64,000 nucleotides of DNA from Bacteroides congonensis (GTDB taxonomy: Bacteria; Bacteroidota; Bacteroidia; Bacteroidales; Bacteroidaceae): positions 124,001-188,000 of the forward strand of contig NZ_FQXY01000006.1 of the NCBI RefSeq assembly GCF_900130125.1. The letters are read 5' to 3'. A program made the translations under genes and the position numbers. The number at the start of each line of letters is the position of its first letter. Positions within the stretch are counted from its first letter, which is position 1. The notes under the pieces were generated by a model. It saw only the letters and a list, made by a program, of their open reading frames with translations. It was not told where the DNA came from and searched no databases. Shown in pieces: positions 54,980 to 62,440 of the stretch.

Positions 54980-55867
54980 TTACAATAGTCTGTCTTTCAA
55001 CACCTGCGGCAGTTCCGGCATCGCTCCGCTCTGCGTACATACATAAGCGGAGACTTCCACCGCCAACTTATGTGCTTCAGGAACCGGCTTGCCATTCAAG
55101 ATAGAAGCACAGAAAGCCGCTGTGAAAGAATCGCCTGCCCCTACCGTATCAGCTACGGGAACTCTCGGAGTTTCCTGAAAAGAGACAACACCCGGAGTAA
55201 ATACATAGCTGCCATTGATACCGCAAGTCAGAATCAGCATTTTCAGGTTGTACTTGGCCAATAGAATCCAGCACTTATCCTGCAAATCAATCCCCGGATA
55301 ACCGAACATACGGCTGATAGTCACCAGTTCTTCATCGTTAATCTTCAAGACATTGCAACGTTGGAAAGACTCGCGCAATACTTCTTTGGTGTAGAAGTCC
55401 TGACGGAGATTGATATCGAATATCTTTAATTGTCCGTCTATATCGGGCATTGTATCCAAGAAGCGGTTGATAGTGGCACGGCTTGCTTCATTGCGCTGCG
55501 CCAATGAACCAAAACAGACAGCACGGGTGTTCAGAGCCAGGCGTTTCAGTTCGTCCGTGAAAGGAATGTTATCCCAGGCGACACCCTCTTTGATTTCATA
55601 ACAGGGCACACCTTCGGCGTCCAGTGTCACCTGCACCGTACCCGTAGGATAATCTACCCGTTCAATCTGAGTGTTCAGTTTCTTTTCCTTGAAGACCGAC
55701 ATTATCTCGTCACCCAATTCGTCATTGCCTACCGCACTGACTACACGGCTGTCAAAGCCGAATTGTGAAACATGGTAAGCAAAGTTTGCCGGAGCACCAC
55801 CTATTTTCTTTCCTTCGGGCAGCACATCCCATAGTGCTTCGCCCATTCCTACTATTATATTATTCAT
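54980..55867 (-). CDS. Fructokinase (PfkB family)
   Basis: 295 residues. N-terminal GMGEALWDVLPEGKKIGGAP and ANFAYHVSQFGFDSRVVSAV, and the C-terminal PfkB signature VADTVGAGDSFTAAFCASIL, in which the Asp of GAGDS is the catalytic base. It phosphorylates fructose released by the GH32 enzymes, feeding glycolysis. It lies 35 bp after the sugar permease gene in the same direction, forming the cytoplasmic end of the fructan pathway. Corresponds in position to BT1757 of B. thetaiotaomicron by recollection. Confidence 0.93.
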   Translation of the reverse strand: MNNIIVGMGEALWDVLPEGKKIGGAPANFAYHVSQFGFDSRVVSAVGNDELGDEIMSVFKEKKLNTQIERVDYPTGTVQVTLDAEGVPCYEIKEGVAWDNIPFTDELKRLALNTRAVCFGSLAQRNEASRATINRFLDTMPDIDGQLKIFDINLRQDFYTKEVLRESFQRCNVLKINDEELVTISRMFGYPGIDLQDKCWILLAKYNLKMLILTCGINGSYVFTPGVVSFQETPRVPVADTVGAGDSFTAAFCASILNGKPVPEAHKLAVEVSAYVCTQSGAMPELPQVLKDRLL

Positions 55868-55902
55868 GATAAACAGAGTTTAATTGATTCCCAAATATAA
55901 AA

Positions 55903-57072
55903 TTATTTTCTGATACGGAACGTATAGAACAGCAGATAAAGCACTCCGATTGTCATAACGGCAATCGCACCGTTCTGTCCCATAGAAGTATCCGAAGCCA
56001 GTCCCATCGCCAACGGGAATACCGTTCCACCGAAAAGCCCCATAATCATCAAGCCGGAAACTTCGTTTTTCTTACCCGGCAGATAAAGTAATGCCTGCGA
56101 GAAGATGACGGAGAATACGTTAGAGTTGCCGAAACCAATCAAGGCGATACAAGCATAGATAATCGCTTTCTCGTGGAAGATAAACAAACCTGTCATGGCA
56201 ACGAGCATCATTACTACGCTGATGCCGAAGAAAGATTTCGGAGACATCTTGCGCAGAATGAAAGAACCCAGAAAACAGCCTGCCGTACGGAAGATAAAAT
56301 AAAGGCTTGTCGCAAAAGCGGCATCGTCCAGTCCCATACCGATACGTTCCATCAGAATCTTCGGGGCGGTAGTGTTTGTACCTACATCGATGCCGACATG
56401 ACACATGATGCCGATAAAGCAAAGTAAGATAAACGGTTTGCCGAGCAAGGCAAGGCACTGACCGAAAGTAGACGGTTTTCCCTCTTCCTTTTCCTCTTCA
56501 ATCTGTGTGACATTGAGCAGGAGAATGGCAACGACGGCCACTATCATATAAATAGGGAAAAGAATCCGCCAACCCAAGTCGAAAGACGGAATGGCTTGCG
56601 TCGCTCCCCACATGGCTATATACGGTGCAAGGAAAGAAGCAATCGCTTTTACGAATTGACCGAAAGTTAGGCTGCTCGCCAGACGGTCACCCCGCACAAT
56701 GTTGGAAAGCAACGGATTCAGAGAAGTCTGCATCAATGCGTTTCCGATACCCAAAAGGGAGAAAGAAATCAGCATCAACATATAACTGTCACCGAAAACC
56801 GGCAACAATAGCGAAGCGAATGTCACAAGTAGACTGAGCAATACGGTTTTCTTCTGACCGATACGGCTCATCAGCATCCCTGTCGGTACGGAGAAAATCA
56901 AGAACCAGAAGAAGACGAGTGAAGGAAAAATGTTTGCTTGTGAGTCCGACAGACCAAGGTCTGCCTTTACATAATTGGAAGCAATGCCTACCAAGTCAAC
57001 GAATCCCATGGCGAAGAAACATAACATCACCGGAATGAGTTTGGAGAGAGAAGAGTTTTTACTGTTTTCCAT
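55903..57072 (-). CDS. Major facilitator sugar permease (fructose, FHS/GluP-like)
   Basis: 389 residues with twelve predicted membrane spans, starting MENSKNSSLSKLIPVMLCFF. Features: GFVDLVGIASNYVKADLGLS near the N-terminus, the MFS loop motif SRIGQKKTVLLSLLVTFASL, and QTSLNPLLSNIVRGDRLASS, typical of the fucose/glucose-galactose symporter group. Between the fructokinase and GH32 genes it most likely imports fructose across the inner membrane. The 392 bp upstream (57073-57464) hold the 22-bp repeat array and no clear consensus promoter. Confidence 0.9.
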   Translation of the reverse strand: MENSKNSSLSKLIPVMLCFFAMGFVDLVGIASNYVKADLGLSDSQANIFPSLVFFWFLIFSVPTGMLMSRIGQKKTVLLSLLVTFASLLLPVFGDSYMLMLISFSLLGIGNALMQTSLNPLLSNIVRGDRLASSLTFGQFVKAIASFLAPYIAMWGATQAIPSFDLGWRILFPIYMIVAVVAILLLNVTQIEEEKEEGKPSTFGQCLALLGKPFILLCFIGIMCHVGIDVGTNTTAPKILMERIGMGLDDAAFATSLYFIFRTAGCFLGSFILRKMSPKSFFGISVVMMLVAMTGLFIFHEKAIIYACIALIGFGNSNVFSVIFSQALLYLPGKKNEVSGLMIMGLFGGTVFPLAMGLASDTSMGQNGAIAVMTIGVLYLLFYTFRIRK

Positions 57073-57263
57073 TATTATATCTTTTACTTAAATTTCGCAT
57101 ACCTGTTTATCCGTATGCTACAAAGTGAATCTGTTATTATATAATTTCTGTATCCTTAGGGCCTAACTTGTCCGCCCCTACGGGAGTAAACCTGTTTGCC
57201 CCTTATCCGATTCGCACTTCCTACCGCTATAATAGGATGAAAGCTACGATATTGTTGGTTTGT

Positions 57264-57441
57264 CACGGCCGTGACGAATTCTTTTCATGGCTGTGGTAGG
57301 TTCTCTTCATGGCTGTGAGAAGAAGCTACCACGGTCGTGGTAAGCTGACCATACCGTAAGCTTGGCAGAAGTATACCGTTACCTTAAGTGTAGTAATCCG
57401 TAAGGGTAGATATACTCTGCCGTAGGGAATCGGGAAAAGAG
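57264..57441. repeat. Array of about eight 22-bp units between permease and GH32 genes
   Basis: Two runs share one register. In the first, an 11-bp near-palindrome (CAyGGCyGTGr) begins at 57264, 57286, 57308 and 57330, exactly 22 bp apart; the first copy lies in the perfect palindrome GTCACGGCCGTGAC. In the second, CCGTwA begins at 57354, 57376, 57398 and 57420, again 22 bp apart. Unit sequences outside these cores vary widely. Upstream in the same gap AACyTGTyyGCCCCTw occurs twice (57165 and 57189), 24 bp apart. No ORF is present. Confidence 0.8.
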
Positions 57442-57464
57442 CGTATAGATTGCATAGAAGAAGC

Positions 57465-59297
57465 CTATGGCTTCAACCGGTAAACCACAAACGAATCTAC
57501 CTTGTAAGCTCCGCCCTTGCTGTAAAAGTCGATGTGACTGTAAGGTTCCGACGGGAATACCTGATTGGTCATCGCGAAACGTCCACCGTCACCGAATGCT
57601 TCTACACTTGATTTATCTACAAACAGGCGAAGTTTCAATTCGTTCCTTCCGCTTTCGATAGCCGTCCATGTCAGCATCGGGAAGTTTTCGTTGAAGCCGA
57701 CATCTCCGCTTTTACGACGATCCATAGAGAATTTATTCTCTTTCATATCATATTGCATATCCACTTCTTCGCCTTTATCGTTGTAGAGACGGAAGCCGAT
57801 AATGGCTGCATGTTGGTTCTTGATGCTCAGTTCTATTTCGTAAGCACCTTCGTTGCCTGGAATCATTTCTTTGACCGTGCGTGTTCCGCTTACTTTGAAC
57901 GAACGTTTCTTTGAAATGTCGCGCAGTTTCAACAGTTCGGGAGAGGGAGCGGATTTGAGATAAATCCCACCGTCTACGGCAAACAGGCTCAAGTCGCGAG
58001 GAACAGAGTTCGGGCTACGGTATTGGGAAGTCGGGACGTCGTTGGCATACTGCCAGTTGCTCATCCATGCGATAGCGATACGACGGTTGTCGGGGGCATC
58101 ACTCCAAGTCACGGTGGCGTAATGGTCTTTTCCCCAGTCCATCCATTTGGTAGCTTCCGGTTGGTTGTCACAGACAAATTTCTTTCCGTCAAAGCTGCCG
58201 ACAAAATATTGAGTGGCGGAATCTCCGAAAGGGCCGTCACCGAGACTGCAAAGCAGTACCCATTTCTTTTCATTGGTTCCTTCCACGGGAAGTTCGAAGA
58301 GGTCGGGACATTCCCACACATTACCGTGAGCGCCGTATCCTTCGCCGAAGCTGCTTTCAAATGTCCAGTCTTTCAAGTTCGGAGAAGAGAAGATTTGCAT
58401 TTCCTGTCCTACGGCAAGCACTTGAATCCAACGTTTTGTTCCTTCGTACCAAAAGACTTTCGGGTCGCGGAAGTCGCGGGCCCCGGAAACCAGGACGGGG
58501 TTGTTTTCGTATTTGGTGAATGAACGCCCGTTGTCGGTGCTGTAAGCGATGCTTTGTACCTGGCGGTCGCCGTTTTGTGTATAGATGGCGATGATGGCGC
58601 CTGCGCCGAAGCCGGCGGTATTGTTATGGTCTACTACTGCCGAGCCGCTGAATATCGTTCCGAAAGCATCGGGAGCAATGGCAACCGGACGGTGTTCCCA
58701 GTTAACCAGGTCTTTACTGATGGCATGTCCCCAGTTCATGTTGCCCCATTTGGAACCGTAAGGGTTGTATTGGTAGAACAGGTGGTATTCACCGTCTTTA
58801 TATACCATTCCGTTCGGGTCGTTCATCCATCCGTAAAGAGGTGAAAAATGATAAGTGGGGCGGAACTTCTCGCGATTGGAAGTATCGAATGTGTCGGATA
58901 ACTTCATTTCCTTGCAGCAGGCAGTGTTGTCCGGTGAAAGGTTGACGCGAACCGGGTCGTTCGAGTTCAGTTTGAATTTGAAAGAAATCAGTTGATCGGA
59001 ATAATCGGAAAGGTCTACCGGAACAAAGTAATCCACTTTATTGATAGCCAGCCGGACATCGAAATTCTTTACTTCTTTATTATTAACAATCATATTGATA
59101 CGTACATCGGGAGACGCATCTTCTACGGGCAACAGCAGGTATTTCTGATTCGTGTTGACACGCACCAGACAATAACCTTCTCCCAAATCCTTTATCAATA
59201 AGGAAGAATCAGCCGCTCGGAGTGAGAGTGAAACAGTCATAAGCGTAAAACAAATCAGAAGAGTCTGAAGTTTTTTCAAAGGCAAAAATACATTCAT
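57465..59297 (-). CDS. GH32 exo-beta-fructosidase (levan/inulin), periplasmic
   Basis: 610 residues with a signal peptide (LLICFTLMTVSLSLRAA). An N-terminal DUF4980-type beta domain (about 30-130) precedes the GH32 five-blade propeller: WMNDPNG with the Asp160 nucleophile, FRDP with Asp278 (transition-state stabiliser), and WECPDL with Glu329 (acid/base). A C-terminal beta-sandwich includes FVDKSSVEAFGDGGR, the usual GH32 end. It releases fructose from levan or inulin oligosaccharides imported by the SusC/SusD complex; the matching B. thetaiotaomicron enzyme is BT1759 by recollection. It has its own -7 box (TATCTTTG, minus, 59356-59363). Confidence 0.95.
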   Translation of the reverse strand: MNVFLPLKKLQTLLICFTLMTVSLSLRAADSSLLIKDLGEGYCLVRVNTNQKYLLLPVEDASPDVRINMIVNNKEVKNFDVRLAINKVDYFVPVDLSDYSDQLISFKFKLNSNDPVRVNLSPDNTACCKEMKLSDTFDTSNREKFRPTYHFSPLYGWMNDPNGMVYKDGEYHLFYQYNPYGSKWGNMNWGHAISKDLVNWEHRPVAIAPDAFGTIFSGSAVVDHNNTAGFGAGAIIAIYTQNGDRQVQSIAYSTDNGRSFTKYENNPVLVSGARDFRDPKVFWYEGTKRWIQVLAVGQEMQIFSSPNLKDWTFESSFGEGYGAHGNVWECPDLFELPVEGTNEKKWVLLCSLGDGPFGDSATQYFVGSFDGKKFVCDNQPEATKWMDWGKDHYATVTWSDAPDNRRIAIAWMSNWQYANDVPTSQYRSPNSVPRDLSLFAVDGGIYLKSAPSPELLKLRDISKKRSFKVSGTRTVKEMIPGNEGAYEIELSIKNQHAAIIGFRLYNDKGEEVDMQYDMKENKFSMDRRKSGDVGFNENFPMLTWTAIESGRNELKLRLFVDKSSVEAFGDGGRFAMTNQVFPSEPYSHIDFYSKGGAYKVDSFVVYRLKP

Positions 59298-59359
59298 GTT
59301 TTATGGTATTAAGGTTGCTACTTATTTTATGATATTACATTTCTTGTTTACAGTGCAAA

Positions 59360-59388
59360 GATAGGCGCAATGGAGCAGAGCGCCTATC
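59360..59388 (-). terminator. Hairpin between the two GH32 genes, overlapping a -7 box
   Basis: GATAGGCGC (59360-59368) pairs perfectly with GCGCCTATC (59380-59388), loop 11 nt. On the minus strand the stem runs straight into TTTGC, so the same bases make both the stem and the TATCTTTG -7 box of the downstream GH32 gene. It could attenuate transcription from upstream while setting a new start. Confidence 0.5.
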
Positions 59389-59427
59389 ACATTTGTTTCA
59401 AACGCTGTAAAAGATGTTACTTTCGGG

Positions 59428-60999
59428 TTAATAAGTACTCAGTTTTATGTCGGATACGGTGACTTCGCCATCCGTACAGAAGACAGACCACGGGTTCTTG
59501 GCCAAATCGTAGATACGGTTGGTGAATGCGTATCTGCCGTTGACATAGACTACACATACGGATTGTTCGGTGTAGGCTTCGATGTGATATACATTGTCTG
59601 CGGCCGGAACGATGGTACGCTCTGTGATAGAAAGCGCATCGTTCCATTCACCTGTCTTTTCATTTACTGCCACTTCTTTCATTTTCAGATAACCGTACTT
59701 ATCTTCGATGAAGATACGCGCCTTTTCTTCCTTGTCGCTGCAATCTACAAACGACAGTCCGAATACGGCATCGGTTCCTTCGGGGACAGTTACGGTCATT
59801 GTTATCTTATTCTGGTTTCCCAAGCGGGCGAAACGGACAAAGGAGTTCGTCTTTAAGGTATAGGAAGAAGCGGCAGATGTAACCTCTCCTACTCTCGCCT
59901 TTTCGGTCAAGGCGACTGGTTGTGAGTACTTGGCGGAGATGGCTTGCGGGACGTTCAGGCTTAATGTGCCGTCTTCGTTCTGAACCAGTTTATGAGCTAC
60001 CAAGGCCCCTGCCCAATCAGCGTTGCCTGTTGTTCTCCTGCCTTCGCGGGTGGCACACCAGCCCCAAAGATAGCGGTTCTGTCCGTCGCTTGCCGTTTTG
60101 CCTGCATAGAAAGAAGTAGCTTCCAGTTTTCCTTCGTCAGGAAGGGTGGACGGGTATCTGTCACTGGGGAGATTCATCAATTCGTCCAGTGTACTTGCGT
60201 AGAAGTATTGCACCATGCGGGTGACGTCCTTATCGGAGTAAATCATGTACCAATAGTTACCCATCTTGAATACGTCGGGACATTCGTAGAAACGTCCCCA
60301 TATATTCGTAAAGAAAGGTGCTGCCAATGTCCAGTTGCGAAGGTTGGTCGAGGTAAACTGTGCAATCACGCTCTTACCATCTTTCAGGGTTGAAATCAGC
60401 ATCCGGTAAAGCTGCGCGTCCTCATCATAAAAGACATACGGGTCGCGGAATTCGTTCTTGTCATATCCTTGCTCCACGGGGGAAGGCAGACGGAAAGAAC
60501 GGTCTTTAGTCCATGTCCTGCAATCTTTGGAAGTGGCCAGCAGAATCACTTCGCGGGGCTCGGCGGATTTGTGTCCGGTATAGAAAGTACAATAGGTCTT
60601 GCCGGCCTCATCATAGATTGTACTTCCTGTGCCGATGGCGGGGTCGTCTTCTACTGCCGTGCCACAGGGGATGGCTTCACGGAAAGAGGTGTAGTTTGCC
60701 GCGTCCGTGGTTGCCAGTTCGTGGATGGGATGGTAAATGGTAGAGTTGCCGTCGCGGTCGTCTTGAAGATAGAGGATGCGAAACTCCTTGCTCACGGGGT
60801 CGAAAAAAGGCATCGGGTCGCCTACATAACCGACATAGGGTTTATAGTAGGTACTGTAATTACTGGGTTCTGTCGAACTGAAGAAGGTCGTTGTTTCGTC
60901 CAGGTTCTTATCTGTTATCACCGGGGCGTTGTCGTCGCTGCAAGCAGCGAACGACATTGACATACCCAGTATTGAAGCTATTACTATCATAGTTTTCAT
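59428..60999 (-). CDS. GH32 endo-levanase-type lipoprotein, surface
   Basis: 523 residues. MKTMIVIASILGMSMSFAAC is a lipoprotein signal with Cys20, followed by SDDNAP, an acidic surface-export-like signal. GH32 catalytic residues: Asp61 in VGDPMPFFDP (an altered form of WMNDPNG typical of the endo-levanase group), Asp186 in FRDPYVF, and Glu239 in YECPDVF. A C-terminal beta-sandwich ends VTVSDIKLSTY. It cuts long fructan chains at the cell surface into oligosaccharides for the SusC/SusD pair. The B. thetaiotaomicron counterpart is BT1760 by recollection, an endo-acting levanase. Specificity for levan rather than inulin is inferred from that. Confidence 0.93.
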   Translation of the reverse strand: MKTMIVIASILGMSMSFAACSDDNAPVITDKNLDETTTFFSSTEPSNYSTYYKPYVGYVGDPMPFFDPVSKEFRILYLQDDRDGNSTIYHPIHELATTDAANYTSFREAIPCGTAVEDDPAIGTGSTIYDEAGKTYCTFYTGHKSAEPREVILLATSKDCRTWTKDRSFRLPSPVEQGYDKNEFRDPYVFYDEDAQLYRMLISTLKDGKSVIAQFTSTNLRNWTLAAPFFTNIWGRFYECPDVFKMGNYWYMIYSDKDVTRMVQYFYASTLDELMNLPSDRYPSTLPDEGKLEATSFYAGKTASDGQNRYLWGWCATREGRRTTGNADWAGALVAHKLVQNEDGTLSLNVPQAISAKYSQPVALTEKARVGEVTSAASSYTLKTNSFVRFARLGNQNKITMTVTVPEGTDAVFGLSFVDCSDKEEKARIFIEDKYGYLKMKEVAVNEKTGEWNDALSITERTIVPAADNVYHIEAYTEQSVCVVYVNGRYAFTNRIYDLAKNPWSVFCTDGEVTVSDIKLSTY

Positions 61000-61032
61000 A
61001 ATTTTCTTTTCTTTCTGTTAGATTAAACGATG

Positions 61033-62427
61033 TCACTTACTCAAATAATCAATCGCATTTTCCGTCATTCTCATCACATTGTACTGATATTGATTACCGG
61101 AATTATTCTCGTCATACCAGTCATAGAATGGAGTGCCGATACAGATGGCTCGGCCTGTTGTCTTTCCTGCAACCGTGCGCGGAGTAATTTCCGCAATGAC
61201 AATTCCGTCTTTATCATCTCCCTCGGTTCCGGCGTAGCCCAAATCAATGCCACCAGTGCTATTCTTCCAGTTTTCTACTGATTGGTAATCGCCCCAGTTA
61301 GGACCGATATACCAACGCAATGTACGATTGGTGCAACGATAACCGGTATCTGTCAATTTAACCAATGAACCGTTTTCGACAGATAAGCCTTCAAAGATAG
61401 CATGGCTTTCATGACCGGCTCCGATTACGAAACTGCCCGGAGCATCCGAAGTGTAATCCGGTTTGGAATCAGGGAATGTGTTGTTAGGTCCTTTCCCGTC
61501 TGCCGGAATCATCCAGCGGTCACCGATATATTTCAAACATTCACCTGTCAGCAAGAGATTTCCACCATTTGCGTAATAGTCTCTTATCTTATCTTTAGTA
61601 TCCCAGTTCAAATCCGGCCAACCGTCATTGCTGTCATGGAACCAAACCGTCCGGAAGTTTGCCGGAGCAAGTGTCACATTGCCATCTCTTATCTCAAGGT
61701 AAGAAACATATCGCGCTCCCAGAAATTTCTCCAGCATCCATGTAGCCGCCGCTTTTTCTTCTTCGGGCAGTTCGGCAACCGTAGTAGCCAAACCAACAAA
61801 TGCCATCGGTTCCACCGATTTCACTTTCTCTACTGTGACGGTATAGGTAGCCACGTTCAGGCGGTTCGTCACTGTATATTCTTTCGGAGTAGTGAAATCG
61901 AGCGTAGTGCCGGACAACGGACTTACCGTGGCCCCATCCGGGACAGTCACTATTGGCGACAAAGCCGTCACGTCTACATCATCGAGTACATATACCAGAA
62001 TCGTCTTGTCCGTTTCATTGATTCTACCGGCAGACTCTCCTATCATGAACTTGGTAATCAGCGGTTTGTCCGGTTCCACGGAAATCGTATAGTTCATGAA
62101 TACATTGCCATTGGTGACTTTCACTACCACCGGCATGGTAAAGTTGACAGGTTTGCCACTTTCGAGACTTGCCGAAGCGCCTTCGGACAAAGTGAATACA
62201 GGCACCAGGTTAGTTATGTCAGTATCGTCCGTCACATGTACCTTTATCGTTTTCGCCTGATTATCCTGTTCTATGATAAAGCGGTCGTTTCCCTGGATAC
62301 GGAAAGAAATAATCCATGCATCACCGTTCAAGGCAAAAGAAGTATCATCGTCATCACTGCATCCGGTTGCGGAGAAAGCCAGCGCAACCAACAGCATCAT
62401 ATATATTTTATTAATCAAAGTCTTCAT
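61033..62427 (-). CDS. DUF4960 surface glycan-binding lipoprotein (SusE/F position)
   Basis: 464 residues from MKTLINKIYMMLLVALAFSA, lipobox SATGC then SDDDDTS, an acidic surface-export signal. Several immunoglobulin-like segments follow (VTNGNVFMNYTISVEP, VTNRLNVATYTVTVEK, DUF5018-like repeats), then a C-terminal DUF4960 domain from about 240 (VWFHDSNDGWPDLNWDTKDK, LLLTGECLKYIGDRWMIPAD, GTPFYDWYDENNSGNQYQYN). It occupies the place after SusD where levan-binding BT1761 lies in B. thetaiotaomicron. A carbohydrate-capture role at the surface is inferred. The start is 13 bp after the SusD stop; a longer frame from 62478 would overlap it. Confidence 0.88.
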   Translation of the reverse strand: MKTLINKIYMMLLVALAFSATGCSDDDDTSFALNGDAWIISFRIQGNDRFIIEQDNQAKTIKVHVTDDTDITNLVPVFTLSEGASASLESGKPVNFTMPVVVKVTNGNVFMNYTISVEPDKPLITKFMIGESAGRINETDKTILVYVLDDVDVTALSPIVTVPDGATVSPLSGTTLDFTTPKEYTVTNRLNVATYTVTVEKVKSVEPMAFVGLATTVAELPEEEKAAATWMLEKFLGARYVSYLEIRDGNVTLAPANFRTVWFHDSNDGWPDLNWDTKDKIRDYYANGGNLLLTGECLKYIGDRWMIPADGKGPNNTFPDSKPDYTSDAPGSFVIGAGHESHAIFEGLSVENGSLVKLTDTGYRCTNRTLRWYIGPNWGDYQSVENWKNSTGGIDLGYAGTEGDDKDGIVIAEITPRTVAGKTTGRAICIGTPFYDWYDENNSGNQYQYNVMRMTENAIDYLSK

Positions 62428-62440
62428 CGTTTCCTGTTTA

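Noticed and set aside
57264..57441. CRISPR array
   Set aside because: Units are 22 bp in total with an 11-bp degenerate core. There are no conserved repeats of 24-47 bp, no unique spacers of usual length and no cas genes nearby.
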